Shown here: piece by piece, positions 1 through 12,138 of the stretch
Layout of the letters: every line of letters starts with the position of its first letter
How positions within the stretch are numbered: the stretch's first letter is position 1
Source: Oscarella lobularis
Taxonomy: Eukaryota; Porifera; Homoscleromorpha; Homosclerophorida; Oscarellidae
Direction of reading: 5' to 3'
Assembly (NCBI RefSeq): GCF_947507565.1
Contig: NC_089175.1
Span: 2,531,733 to 2,595,732, forward strand
DNA length: 64,000 bases
Translations under genes and position numbers: made by a program
Notes under the pieces: generated by a model
The model's input: only the letters and a program-made list of their open reading frames with translations
The model's database searches: none
Told to the model about the DNA's origin: nothing

Positions 1-128
1 ACACTGAACAAAGAGGAGAACTTGAACTTTTCGTGCAAAAAGCAAACCAGCTGTCGTCTATCCTAACACGTGATCCTATCATCCTACATGTTGGTTTCAA
101 TCTATTCTAATAGAGGAAGGAACGCTAA

Positions 129-662
129 ATGGGCATCCTCCATTATTCCGTTTTCGTCGTCCTATGCGCCGTCCTGTGGGTCGCTCTCCTACAGGACTTC
201 GGGCCCGTGTCGAAACACCGGCTTCAAATCGCCATAAAGGACGCGAAAGCGACGAACGTCTACGAATTCCTAGCCGACGTTCCGACGAGCCTACCGGTAC
301 TCCATGCACTCATAAGAGAAGTGAAAACGATCGAAAAGACGATCGATCGTACGGATTACGTGTGCGTCGAAGCGCCGCTGCCGTTTCTCACGCTCACCTA
401 CGCGCTCGTCTCGTACGAAGACGTCGACGCCTTGTCGGTGAATCTGTCGGTGCCGAATCTTCTGTTCGGCTTTCGCGCGTCGTCTCTGTTCACGTTGCGC
501 GACGACGAGACGACGGGCGAGCTGCTCGTCGTCGAAGACGTTCACATTGCGCTTCCGCGCTGGTGGGACGTGCCTTTTGGGACCTTCGTTCGCAATTTCG
601 TGCTCGAACACCATCGAACGTTGCTCGGGCGACTGAGGACGACGTTTGAACCGAAACAGTGA
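129..662 (+). CDS. Uncharacterised membrane-anchored protein, 177 aa
   Basis: Single open frame from an ATG that follows a short A-rich stretch to a TGA, no intron needed. Residues 1-24 are a hydrophobic segment (signal anchor or signal peptide). The remainder is a mixed alpha/beta sequence with a long valine/leucine-rich middle part and a closing segment rich in Trp, Phe and Arg. The general look (about 150 residues, alternating strands, a C-terminal helix) resembles SRPBCC/START-like lipid-binding folds, but I recognise no diagnostic motif, so this is only a suggestion. Codon usage (many CG-ending codons) matches neighbouring genes, which supports real coding. It lies tail-to-tail with the lipoyl synthase gene. 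Confidence 0.6.
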   Translation: MGILHYSVFVVLCAVLWVALLQDFGPVSKHRLQIAIKDAKATNVYEFLADVPTSLPVLHALIREVKTIEKTIDRTDYVCVEAPLPFLTLTYALVSYEDVDALSVNLSVPNLLFGFRASSLFTLRDDETTGELLVVEDVHIALPRWWDVPFGTFVRNFVLEHHRTLLGRLRTTFEPKQ

Positions 663-797
663 CGCTTTTCGTTTGCACGTGCATGCGCAGTATTCCTAGA
701 AAAAACGTGGTTGTATATTTATAGAGAAGCTTCGATTATTAATCGGTGTAGATGTGACGTCACTCAAAGGCTCACGGCGGTTTATATGTGGAACATT

Positions 798-2425
798 TTA
801 TTGTACGATAGCCTTATTTGAAGTTCGTTCCTTCAAAACGTTCTTGATGAAAAATTCCCCTAGAAAGAATTGAGCAAACGCAAGTCTCTCCCTTCGCACT
901 TCTCACTTACCAGCTCTGTAAGAAGATCGCACAAGAGGCCCACTTGCAGTGTACAGAAACCCAAGCTCATTCGCCACCTTTTCCCAATAAGCAAATTTAT
1001 CCGGAGTCACATATTCGACCACCTAGAAAACAGATAAATAATAAAAATTAATTTACACTGAGGTGTCTCGCCTTGAGATGTCGCTTTGTCGGCTGCATGT
1101 ATTGACCCAACGTGAGGCAATCCACACCGGCGTCTCGAACTTCCTTCATCGTTTTGAATATTTGTTCGTCCGTCTCGCCCAAACCCAGCATGATCGACGT
1201 CTTCGTTATTAGATCGGGTCTCAAGGTCTTTGCGTGAACAAGAACGTCGATCGATTGCCTATAGTTGGCTCGAGGATCACGAACGAGCCTGAAAAGAAAA
1301 GTCGACGAATTTTAATTTTAAGATCTATGGTACCATTGGAGTTCTTGAACTGTTTCCACGTTGTGCGCAAAGACGTCCAATCCGGAGCGACATATTGTAG
1401 CAATGGCATTTTTGTCACCTCGAAAGTCGGGTGTGAGACATTCAACAAGCAAACTCGGACTCCTATCATGTACAGAAAAATAAATAAATAAATAAATACC
1501 TAAAGACAGCGGTGCATCACTATGAGGTACCTTTTCTTTAGTTCTATGACAGTCTGAGCGAAATGTCCAGCGCCGCCGTCCGGCAAATCTAAGAAAGAGA
1601 ACGTCAGAGCAGCGCACGCGTGCGTCACGCGGCGTCGAACCGTCTCTGTCGACCGAAGTCAATACAATGTAGTCTAATCCTCCCCATTCTGAAATAGCTT
1701 CCGCCGTATTTCTTGGCTCATTTGGATCAGGCGGCGGCGGACGTCTCGCCGTCTTTACCGAACAAAAGCGACATCCCCGAGTGCACAAATCACCCAACAA
1801 CTATATACAAAAATTAATTAATTAATTAATTAATTAATCATATTATTAAATTTACCATGATGGTTGCCGTTGCTGTTTGCGTCTCGCCGCCGCCCCAACA
1901 CTCGCCCACGTTCGGACACCGAGCCTCTTCGCATACCTACGAATTTTTTTATTAGATTATACGCTTATCAATACGTACGTAGTCCTTACGGTATTCAATT
2001 TCAATTTTCTCAACGACTTCTTCAGTCGAACGTAGTTCTCGCCGACGGGAATTTTCGTTCGAAGCCACGGCGGAAGACCGAGTCTAAAATTATTCGAACG
2101 ATAAAATAAAATTATAATTATTCGAACGAAGTCACGCGCCGATCGACGTTCGAGTCTTTTTTCGTTTACCTTTCGCCTTTTCTCCTCTTCAGGTGAGCGG
2201 GGTTGGTCGGTGGAGCGTCCAAGGTCGTGCTCTCGCGAACGAAGTCGCCCAATCCGGGCCCCGAACGAATCAGATCGCGTTTTTCCGGCGACAATGTAGC
2301 AAGTTGGCGACGAAGAACGGTCTATATAGAAGCAAAGTCATCCCAAATGCTTCCAGATGACTTAAAACGACCATATGAGCGCAGGATAAGGCAGGAAACG
2401 ATCTCGTTCGCACTCGGGTAACCAT
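798..2425 (-). CDS. LIAS: Lipoyl synthase, mitochondrial
   Basis: Radical-SAM enzyme that inserts two sulfur atoms into octanoyl groups on mitochondrial 2-oxoacid dehydrogenases and the glycine cleavage H protein. Exons (minus): 2170-2321, 1990-2083, 1856-1936, 1641-1800, 1531-1588, 1334-1462, 1057-1288, 911-1022, 798-859; together they are an exact multiple of three with matching phases. Visible motifs: the auxiliary-cluster [12 protein letters not shown], the radical-SAM [33 protein letters not shown] and the C-terminal [16 protein letters not shown]. The stop is TAA. The first exon is uncertain: an Arg-rich presequence at 2372-2425 is compatible in phase, but its donor (GTCGTT) is weak, so the true 5' end may differ. 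Family identity is certain. Confidence 0.95.
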
Positions 2426-2617
2426 GCTTGTTATCCGGGACAGCGAATGTCAAGGTTAAATAAAAGACTGATTTTTATCTGCACATTTCAAAATTCAGAT
2501 GCTATACGCAGTATCTGAGACACATACTCAAATTGCATGACACTGAAACAGACTGTACATGTATTCGTTCTCATACAAAAAATTTGCCCCCCATTTTTTT
2601 TTTCTGTCTCCCAAATT

Positions 2618-5600
2618 TCAAGCGCTGCACATAAGACACCCCTCCTCACCGGCGCACTGCGACGCGTCGTTCTCCTTCTCCTCCTCGTCAATCTGCCCCT
2701 GCTGAGTTTTCCTCGCGAAGGCGAACCGCGGTTTCGAGCCGGGAATGACGGGCGACGGCGTTTTGAGCGTGAATTCCAATTTGGGACTCTGCGTCGGCGT
2801 CTTCATCACGAGAGCCGCGTTTTGACTGCGGACGGCTTTGGCCGCCGCCTTCTGAACGGACCGATCGACGGTGAATTGAATCGCCGACGCCGCCGGACGA
2901 GTACGAAGATAATACATACCCGTCTTCAATCCCTTATAATAGTAATTATTCTTGAGTCTATTTTTCTATTTGCTTCTACCTTTTTCCATCCGTAGAAATG
3001 CATGCTCGTCAATTTCGCGAAATTCGGCTCGGCAATGAAGACGTTGAACGACTGGCTTTGATCGATAAAAGCGCCGCGATCCGCCGCCATGTTGATCAAC
3101 GTCTTCTGGGGAATTTCCCAAACGATTTTGTAGAGCTCTTTCAATTCGTCTGGAATGCCTTCGATTGCCTATACATGTACGCGAAAAAATTGCACTTTTT
3201 ATATATACGAAATTCTTTTGTTTTCTCACCTGTATGGATCCGTTGTGTGCGATGAGTTTCTGCTTCATTTCCCCTTCGACGTCCCACAGTCCCAAATCGA
3301 CCAAGTCCTTGAGCAGGTGCTGATTGACGACTTGAAATTCGCCGGACAGAACGCGACGCGTGTATATGTTGCTCGTGTACGGCTCGATCGATTCGTTGTT
3401 GCCGAGAATTTGAGCCGTCGACGCCGTCGGCATGGGAGCGAGAAGCAAGCTGTTACGAAGCCCAAAACTAAAAATCAACTATTGGGTATGATATATCATG
3501 TGATATAATATTTTTTTACGTTTCGATGTCTCGTCTCAAGCGCTTCCAATCGTGAAGACCCTCTGGATCTGGAACGCCCCACATGTTGTGCTGAAGAATC
3601 TAATATCCAAAGTATATGATATTTTATATGTAAACGTTTCTTTACTTTACCCCTTTGCTTGCTGGTGATCCTTCATATGTTTCGTAGGTGCCAAATTCTT
3701 TGGCTAATTGGCAGGAAGCCTAAGCAACAATTCCATCTAATAATCTTTGATTTTCAATTAGTATTATAATCGTTACATCCAAGGCTCCGAAGTAGATTGT
3801 CTCGAAGATTTGCTTGTTGAGTTTTTGTGCCGCTTCACTTTCGAATGGATATCTCATCAAAATGAAGGCGTCGGCTAATCCCTGAACGCCGATTCCTATT
3901 GGACGATGTCTCTTATTGGAGCGTTCCGCCTGCAAAGAGAAAAAAATCTAATAAGAAACAATAATAGAATCTTTTCCGTTTTACTTCGGGGACAGGATAA
4001 TAGTTGATGTCAATAATCTTGTTCAAATTTCTCGTGATAACCTAGTGATTAATTAATTAATTAATATTGGGGGTGCATTCTGCTGAAACAAGTTTTTATT
4101 TTTACCCTAGTCACTTCAGCCAATTTCTCGAAGTCAAACTCTCTATCTGCAGTGACGAATCTGGGCAAAGCAAGAGAAGCCAAATTGCAAACGGCAACCT
4201 GCGCAAAAAAATTAAATAAATCACATATTTATCTTTGCGAGATTACTTCATCAGGGCTGCTGTATTGAACGACTTCCGTGCACAAATTGCTACACTTTAT
4301 CGTGCCAATATTCTTATACATAAAAAATCAAAGCGTCGAATTGGCGGATGATCCAATTTGCCCTCACTTGCTGATTGCTCTTTCGATTGCACGCATCCTT
4401 ATACAGAATATAAGGCGTTCCCGTCTCCGTCTGAGACTCCAATATAGCGAACCAAAGCTTCTGAGCACTGACAACTTTCCTGCTTCGCCCCTCCGCCTCA
4501 TATCTACAGAAACAATAAAAATTAAAAAATGGTCAAGACAATTTTAAAAATCGTCAAGACAATTTTTAAAAATCGTTAAGACAATTTTAAAAATCGTCAA
4601 GACAATTTTAAAAATCGTCAAGACAATTTTTAAAATCGTCAAGACTAAAAATCGTCAAGACAATTTTTAAAAATCGTGGTAAATAAATAAGGATACACCT
4701 ATTCTTACCTCGTATATAATTCCTCGAATTCGTCGCCCCAAACGTCGGCCAATCCCGGACATTCGTCCGGACACATGAGCGACCACTTCCCGTTGGCTTC
4801 GACGCGTTTCATAAAGAGATCCGGTATCCAGAGAGCGAAGAACAAATCGCGCGCGCGATCCTCCTCCTTTCCCGTGTTCTTTTTCAAATCCAAGAACGCC
4901 ATGACGTCGGCGTGCCACGGTTCCAAATAGATGGCAAATGCGCCGGGACGTTTGTTGCCGCCCTGATCGACGTAGCGCGCTGTCGCGTTGTAGACGCGAA
5001 GCATGGGTACGAGACCGTTCGACACGCCATTCGTGCCGGCAATGAAACTTCCCTTCGCTCGAATGCAGTGGACGTTGAGACCGATTCCGCCCGCCGATTT
5101 GGAGATCTTGGAGCACATTTTCAACGTGTCGTAGATGCCCTAGAAGAAACGCCTCAATATAAGTATAAAATTTCATTAATTAAGTCCTTATACGTATTTC
5201 AAATACATATATTTACGTCATAAATATTATCCTATGTGGTAAATGCAAAACTAAAGATTTTAGTAACACCTCAATAAAATTCAATATTTAATTAAGTCTT
5301 TATACGTATTTCAAGTACATATATTTACGTCATAAATATTACCCTATGTGGTAAATGCAAAACTAAATTTTAAAGTAACACCTCAATAAAATTCAATATT
5401 TAATTAAGTCCTTATACTTATTTCAAGTACATACATTTATAAATATTACCCCATGTGGTAAATACAAAACTAAAGATTTAAATTATTCATTAAAAGTCCT
5501 TAGGCGTATTGCAATAAAATATTAGTCAACAACATGCGTACGATAAATAGACGTCTATGTTTCTATGCTTGCTTACCTCAATGCTATCGTCTGCCATTGA

Positions 5601-6791
5601 GAGTAGGAAGCAGCTGGACAGTTGGGGTCTGCACGTTCCCGCGTTGAAAAGAGTTGGCGATGCGTGAGTGAACCAGCGTTCTGACATCAAATCATACGTC
5701 TATGATGAAGAATTGGACCGTGTCCTCCTTTCTTTTGTTGTCACTATTTTTACTTCAATTGCACTTTCAACGTCTTCACCGTGGATGCCGACGGAAACGC
5801 GCATTAGCATGTGCTGGGGACGCTCGGCAACTGGGAAAATTACGTTAAATTAAATTATAGTATTTTTTGTCTCATCTCACCTTTTCCGTTGATTTTCAAT
5901 AGATAGGATTTTTCCAATGTCTAAAATTGTAACGACACGCAAAACCATTAGCACCACAAAGCGGTTATAAATAAATAAATAACAGGTAGCAATGGGTGAA
6001 ACAGTCGTTTCATCATTTTTGGGTGTCATAAAAGCGTGAGGGCTATTACTCCAGCAACAGCACAAGGAACAAAGCCACCCTCCATCTCAATTTAATCACT
6101 ATCAATTTACCTTAAATCCAAAGTATTGATAATTGAAATCGCGATCAAATACAATTGCAGAATCAAGTCTCTAAAGAAATTCATGTAGACAAGTAGCCCA
6201 TCTAAAAATAATCCTAGATTTATTCTAACCTGAGAATGTTTTCTCACAATTTCCAGCGTCTCCAAGGAAACCATAGGACAGTGCTTCCGGTTCTTGGGAT
6301 TGACGTACGCATACAAGTCTTCCATAACAGCTAATTCAATTAAATTATTAAATTAATTAATTATCGGACTGTCCCGTATGAGGACGAACCGCTAAATTGT
6401 TTCTTTGTCTCCTTGTGCAAATTGCTCACGGCAATTCGAGCGGCCAATTTCGCGTAGTCGGGATGCTTCGTCGTCATGGTGGCGGCCGTTTCGGCGGCTA
6501 GAGTGTCGAGTTCTACGGTCGTGACGCCCGGATAGATTCCGCTGATCACTTTCATCGTGATCGACACCTTTTCGTCGAGAATGCGATCGAAATCGAGCGT
6601 TTGAGCGTTCTTTTCTTACCGGTTCGACGTGCTCCTGACTCAATCCGTAGCACAGCTTCGATATTCGCGACGTGATCTTGTCGAAATGGACATTTTCGCG
6701 CCGACCGTCTGAAGAAAACGGCGATCGTGGATCGAGTTGGGATTAGAATCGAGTCTGCACCTCTTTTGATGACGTAGAGCGAAGACGACAT
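2618..6791 (-). CDS. RRM1: Ribonucleoside-diphosphate reductase large subunit
   Basis: Class I ribonucleotide reductase R1, which makes dNDPs from NDPs. Nineteen exons (minus): 6761-6791, 6620-6708, 6390-6567, 6230-6330, 6111-6170, 5881-5920, 5754-5830, 5577-5699, 4709-5139, 4368-4503, 4247-4312, 4106-4198, 3985-4041, 3777-3929, 3651-3719, 3520-3599, 3230-3467, 2980-3168, 2618-2932. Joined, they give about 841 aa in phase. The start [11 protein letters not shown] begins the ATP-cone. Other landmarks are [59 protein letters not shown] and a C-terminal tail ending CLMCSA, which carries the redox-shuttle cysteine pair. The tail is longer than in vertebrates. One 437-bp intron (5140-5576) and one of about 205 bp (4504-4708) carry tandem repeats; the others are mostly 45-60 bp. 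Confidence 0.97.
4528..4676. repeat. Short tandem repeat in an RRM1 intron
   Basis: About six to seven imperfect copies of a 20-22 bp A/T-rich unit of the form AATCGTCAAGACAATTTTTAA. The intron is several times longer than most of its neighbours because of this array. Confidence 0.85.
5178..5512. repeat. Three-copy tandem repeat (about 112 bp unit) in an RRM1 intron
   Basis: Three consecutive diverged copies start near 5178, 5291 and 5403. Each contains a TTAAGTCCTTATACGTATTTC-like start, a TATGTGGTAAATGCAAAAC core and, in the first two copies, AACACCTCAATAAAATTC. The third is degraded at its end. The unit is AT-rich with no open frame. It accounts for nearly all of the extra length of this intron. 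Confidence 0.9.
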
Positions 6792-6930
6792 GGCTCCGAA
6801 TGAATGAGAAAGAGTAACCGCGTTTTTTGGGGCAACAGGCACGTCGAGGAACTGCGCGCTTTCTACGACGCAGACTCGAAAGTCCCGACCCGTGTAAACT
6901 TATCCGGGCGATCGCTAAAGCAGTTCTCCG
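6792..6930. promoter_or_regulatory. Divergent promoter region RRM1 / PSMB4
   Basis: Only 139 bp separate the two start codons, which point away from each other, so both genes must share this region for core promoter and 5' UTRs. It is GC-rich with several CG dinucleotides and no clear TATA box, as expected for housekeeping genes. No transcription-factor site is assigned. Confidence 0.6.
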
Positions 6931-8035
6931 ATGGCTTATTTTCCAGAATTCGACGATTTGAGGCTTAGAGACGCTCCAGGTGGACTTCGAGGCCTAACGC
7001 AACGGCACGACTTCGCTCAAAGCTTCGATCCAACGCAGCGATCGAGGTAAACGATCTTGAAATGAAACAATGTCGCGTGCAGCGTTCGCTCTTAGTCAAC
7101 CAGTCGTAACGGGAACGTCCGTCTTGGGTCTAAAGTATCGCGACGGCGTCATTTTGGCTGCGGATACCTTGGGATCTTACGGGTCATTGGCTCGTTATCG
7201 TGGAGTATCCCGCATGCTAAAAATTGGCGAGAAAACCATTGTCGGCGCAACCGGCGACTATGCCGATTTTCAATTTCTCAAGGACGTGATAAATGAAAAA
7301 GTGTACGGAGAAAAAAAGAGAGGAAATAATAAATTTTTAATTAATGATTTTTTAGTTTGCATGACAATCTCCTAAATGACGGTCACACCATGTTACCCAC
7401 CGCCGTTTTCTCGTGGCTCACTCGAGTTCTTTATAATTGGTAATTATCTATTACTTGTACCATGTATATATTGATTTTTTATTATTAATTTTACTATAGT
7501 CGTACTGAATTGGATCCTTTATGGAATGTCTATGTCGTGGGCGGAGTTCACGAGGGAAAGGCGTTGCTAGGATACGTAGACTACGTGGGAGTGGGATACG
7601 AGGCTCCCACCGTGGCAACGGGATACGGATCCTACATAGCAAGAGTACAAAGAAAATACGCATGAAAAATAAATAAATAAATAAATAATGATTATTGCTC
7701 TATAGCCTCTTCTGCGCGATGCCTATGAGAAGAATCCGGACATGACTGAAGCAGAAGCGAGAGACGTCATGGAAAAGTGCATGCGCGTTCTCTACTATCG
7801 AGATGCAAGGTCACTCAATCGCGTGAGTAGTAAATAACACGTGTCCTGGCTTTTGATTTCTAACGATTTTTTTAGTTTGAAATCAGTCTTATAACGAACG
7901 AAAGATGCGTCATAGAGGAACCCAAGTCTACAGAAACATCATGGGAAATAGGTCACATGGTCAAGTAAGTGGGATTCCTAATACATTCGAATGATCATCG
8001 ATCGTAATAATTAATTAATTAGGGGCTATGATTGA
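6931..8035 (+). CDS. PSMB4: 20S proteasome subunit beta type-4
   Basis: Structural, non-catalytic beta7-class subunit of the 20S proteasome core. Exons: 6931-7046, 7096-7302, 7356-7439, 7500-7644, 7706-7822, 7876-7964, 8023-8035; sum 771 bp, 256 aa, all phases agree. Recognisable stretches are [67 protein letters not shown] and [16 protein letters not shown]. An N-terminal propeptide-like segment of about 40 residues precedes the conserved core. The first intron (7047-7095) contains a false ATG, which would give a shorter product beginning MSRAAF. The start used here gives a more typical propeptide. Confidence 0.95.
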
Positions 8036-8047
8036 GAGAGAGAAGTC

Positions 8048-8642
8048 TCAAGACGTCTTCTTGTAGTCTAATTGGCTGACTATACCCTTGACTTGAGCTG
8101 CAAAATCCGTAGCATCTTTCCGTGTCTCGTCCAATAGCAATTCGTGTAACTTAGCCAAATACGCGTCGATTGTATCCACTGTCGGCACTTCCGTCGTACC
8201 CGGAAGCGGAACGGTCACAAACGATTGGACGAGAATTTTCTTCAACGACGCCAAATATTTCCTTAGAGACGAATTGGCCACTTGTTGCTGATCCACTTCC
8301 TTTTCCAGTCGTTCGATGGCGATCTTCATATTTCCTATGTGCTTGCTCAAAATCGAATTCTGCTCCTCTAAGTCTACGTTCGATTTTCTGAGACTGCTCA
8401 GTTCCGTCTCTTTGACTATAATATATAGAGAGAAGAGGACGCTTGCGATGATTACGCCCTTCCCTCGCTCTCTTACCCTTGTTGTGCTGGAGAAATTCGT
8501 CCGTAAATATAGGAATATCGCATCCGGGCAAGTCGTCCTCTTCGAGATCTAATTCGGCTAAGATTTGCTGCTGGAGCAAAGTGGATCGAGCCACGTTCAT
8601 TCTCACAGACGATACAAACGGTTTGCTACGTTGCGACGGCGC

Positions 8643-8692
<50 letters not shown>

Positions 8693-9389
8693 TCGAAGTA
8701 TCATCGCTACCCAATTTTCTCTTCTTTTCTAAAAAAAACATCGATGAATGGATGGCACAAAGGAAAATATTATGTATGATGTACCGGTTTTCTTTTCACT
8801 TTGACCCCGACAAAAATCCTTGTAGGCGTCGGTCTGCTGATACTCTTTCAGATCTTTTACATATTGCTCTCGATCTCTTTGCGCATCGTCGAGATATTTC
8901 TATATAATAATTGGTATTTCAACTACTGGTATACATATATGTACGGTGGGAGGGTCCACGTGATTAATCGAATTAATTAATTAATTACGAATAATGAAAG
9001 CTTTATTTTACCTGTTTTTCATCCTGTTTCAAGTTTGCCCATTCGGCGGCCAATTTTCGCGTTATTTCCGAATAGTGCACGTCCGGATTCTCCTCCCTCA
9101 CTCGTTCGCGATTGTCCTGCAAGAATCGCACGTATCCGGTGAGAGGAACTTTGGGCGCGTTCGAATCGCGATCGCCGGCTCCGCCCCCTCGATTTCTCTT
9201 CCGTTTCGATGTCGACGCCGATCGTTTCGGCTCCGACGACGGGGAAACGGTTCTTTGACTGCTATCGCGCGACTCCGATTGTCCTTTCGTCGTCGCTTTC
9301 GCGTCACGCGGCGATTCCTCTTTCGGAAACGCGATTTCCGACACTTCTGCGTCGCAACTCGATGCGGATGGATTCGACGACTGATCCAT
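8048..9389 (-). CDS. HMG20A: HMG-box protein of the HMG20A/HMG20B family
   Basis: Chromatin protein; in vertebrates HMG20A/B act with the LSD1-CoREST complex. Exons (minus): 9012-9389, 8785-8899, 8477-8728, 8048-8415; sum 1113 bp, 370 aa. Order: a Ser/Lys-rich N terminus, one HMG box (APKVPLTGYVRFLQDNRE onward) spanning the first intron, a polyproline run of about 15 residues in exon 3, the conserved DIPIFTDEFLQHNKG motif, a coiled coil, then the family-typical VPLPGTTEVPTVDTIDAYLAKLHE near the C terminus. The HMG box, the DIPIFT motif and the C-terminal block together are specific for HMG20. It may be the single pre-duplication form of HMG20A and HMG20B. Confidence 0.9.
8650..8692. repeat. 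GGC/GCC trinucleotide repeat in the HMG20 coding region
   Basis: A near-perfect (GGC)n run on the plus strand reads as CCG/GCC on the coding strand. It encodes the polyproline stretch of the HMG20-type protein. It is likely to vary in length between individuals. Confidence 0.9.
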
Positions 9390-9774
9390 TCAGCGGCTAA
9401 AATAAGATCGGCTCTAAAGCTCCAGAATCCCTCTCCGAATAAAAAGCAATCCGGGTCGTCGCAGAAGAGCACGTGCTCTATAAATTGCAATCAAAAGCGT
9501 CCCTTTGCGATCTACGTGTAGACAACACGAGAATCCGCCATTATTTTAGCGCTAGAGCAGATCAGTAGGGATCACGTGTAAATTTGGCGCGAAATTTCCT
9601 CGACCAACCAGGGATTCGTTGCCAGCCTAGAAGTAAAGTAATGGCAGAATTCTTCCGCGTGCCCCGAAGAAGATCTACCCCCTCTAAATAATTAAAGCAT
9701 CTAATGGCTATAGATCAAAGAGAAACAAACGTCAACTTGGATTAGAGACCAACTAGTTTGCTCTCTATGTGACA
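9390..9774. other. Intergenic, nothing recognised
   Basis: Between the HMG20 start codon and the stop codon of the next minus-strand gene. It must hold the HMG20 promoter. I see no open frame, repeat or RNA gene in it. Confidence 0.5.
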
Positions 9775-12138
9775 TCACACCGTGGGAGGAGAATTCACCT
9801 TGAATCTTGCCTCTGACAGAACCCAACTGTACTGCGATCCAGGCGGCTGGGGATCATTTGTTTCTACAGCAAAGTTGGCCGAATACGAGAGATAGAAACT
9901 GTAGTAGTATTCGCCGTCGAACTCCTCGTATTTCGTTGCGGCAAACTTGGGCGGAATGCTAACGTCATAAGCTAAGAAGAAATCTCAATAAATAAAGAAC
10001 GCCTCCTTCTCTGTCTCCTCTAACCTTCAGGTCCAAATTCACTCAAATAGACAATGAGTTTGTACGGACCCGTCATCGAATCCGATTCAAGGAAGTACGT
10101 GTCGAAGTTTCGAGTCGCATACGGCGACTTCGTCGGCGTCGAAACGCACGTAATAAACTTCTTTATCGCCGGCAAATATCTTCAATGTACAATAAATCAA
10201 TAAAGTCATAATCTTACTCGAGCCTTACGTCATCGACGTTGATCCCGTGTGATTGTTCCACTTGAAAAGAGGAGTAGCGTCGTCGAGATGATCGATCCAC
10301 ATAAGGCTGTTTGCAGAATCGTTTCCGCCGTAGAATTTCCACGCCGACGCGTTATTTATTTGAATGGGATCAGTAGCATTACCTCTGGCCAAATAAACGC
10401 CATCTCCCTATAGAGTATATAGTATATAGAGACCGTATAATTTGATTCTGCGTACTTCCATCCACGATTCGTGGTCAGATGACGAAGGATTGGATCCGTG
10501 ACCAATCAAATACACCTGCAAAGAACTGCAATGTTTGCCAATTATTAGAACGATTCGTTTGTACATACTGTTCCTTCCGGTTCCAAATGCTGACCGAAAT
10601 TAACCTGTCAGAATTTCAATTTCATTTTCACTTTTTGTCTCGCTAATGGGTTTTCGCTGACCACGTGCATTGCGCCAAATTTCACGTTCTCGTTGTTTTT
10701 CGACGTCTGATCGAACAGGTTATCCGTGTCGGACGCCAAGAAGAATCGCGGATCGTTCCACTGGGGCGGATGAACAGGACTCGCCACGGGTGAATAGAGA
10801 AAATCAAGAAACGGTCCTTGCACGTAGCTAATAGTCAAAATAAGTTACCAAAACGTCGATAGAAAAAACCGACAGCTTCACTGACCACTTCCCACTGCAA
10901 TTTTGGCCCTTCTTTGGTATACTATCCAAAGCGTATCTAAGAGAGTCGTGCACTTTCGAAACTACGGTAACAAATGGTCTTGTCTTACGTTCCATAATAC
11001 CAATATCTGTCATAAATGAGACTGGCTGAAGGGTAGCGTCCTTCAACATCACAATATAGGTCTAGCTAGAGACGAACGCCCTATGTTCACCTACCCTCAT
11101 ACGGCTCCGGATAACTCTCGAAACAGCCGACGTTCGTTATATTCAAATTCAATGGATCGTCTCCGCCGGCAACGGCGTATCCAATGGTGCGATTTTGATG
11201 TCCACACGTCGTTTCATTGACAGTGCCTATGTCAAATAGGAAATCTAAATTATATATAATTCGATTACTATACCTTCTGCCCACGTCATGTACATATTCC
11301 CGTCTGAGCCCCACGAAGAAAACCACGCTTCGGCGTGACCGTAGACGCCCGTTCTGAAACTCAACTGAAGACCGGTAAAAGTCGTCGACTTCTCGAAAGG
11401 ACAGCCACCAGGAGGAGGCGACCCGTTCCAGTCGCGAAATTCCACCGGAGCGTAGCCTGGAGAGAAATCAGACACGTGACATCAACCTGAAATTTAATTA
11501 GGTGAAATTAATTTTTTACCTTCGATACCTACAGGAACGTATCCGTGCTTCAGGGCAATCTGCTCATCTGCTGGACACCCAGTGAGAAAGAGATCAGATA
11601 GCTTCTCGTTCCAGAAGAGCACGAGCGGCGAAGTCAATATTCCATCAGGCGCTATAAAACGTTAGTGTATCCCATAGATACGAAATTTGAAAAAAAATCA
11701 ACTCACGGTCAAAATAAATATATCCTTCGATTCGTAAAAATTTGTATCCTTCCTTTTGCACGCGCGCCAAACTTTCTGGCGGGGCGCGCGATATACGCGC
11801 GTGACACACGAATTCTCGCGTTTCCTTACCTGGCGTCGCGACGTTCGCCGTGTCTTTGTACTGACTACTATAATACGTGAACAAGGGGATTGTGTTTGTT
11901 GCGCGCGTCGTGTTCGATACGAGCTGAGGATAGCGCTATGGTCAAATTGTCGGTGTGAGCGACTTTTTCTTACTTGAGTGCAGTTGTGAACGAAGTTGTA
12001 ATCCGGTTCGGCCCATACGACGCCCGCTTCGGTGGCGAACGCCGCGTAGTCGGACCTCGACGCACTGTGGTAGAGATAGAGAGGCGCGTACGAATCGCTG
12101 AGAGCGAATAAAAGGACTAGAAAGGCGCAGCGAAGCAT
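9775..12138 (-). CDS. Secreted protein, probable beta-propeller glycosidase-like, function unknown
   Basis: Multi-exon gene with ten or more short introns; only the span is given. The N terminus MLRCAFLVLLFALSDSYA is a clear signal peptide. The mature chain is rich in aromatic residues and N-glycosylation sites. It contains cysteine pairs and repeated short W-Y-F blocks, for example AEAWFSSWGSDGNMYMTW, WNDPRFFLASDTDN, HESWMEGDGVYLARG and TSMTYLPAIKKFITCV, ending in EARFKVNSPPTV. A recurring W-x-D-P-R-F/Y-L-A pattern and a T-Y-x-P-x-x-K-K-F-I strand are reminiscent of five-bladed propellers (GH43/GH32/DUF4185-like). I cannot place it in a family with certainty or identify catalytic acids. Likely extracellular. 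Confidence 0.6.

Noticed and set aside
5178-5512. Regularly repeated units resembling a CRISPR array
   Set aside because: Units are about 112 bp, contiguous, without spacers, and lie inside an intron of an animal gene.
7070-7375. Start of PSMB4 at the ATG reading MSRAAF
   Set aside because: It lies inside a phase-compatible intron (7047-7095). The upstream exon from 6931 joins in frame and supplies a propeptide.
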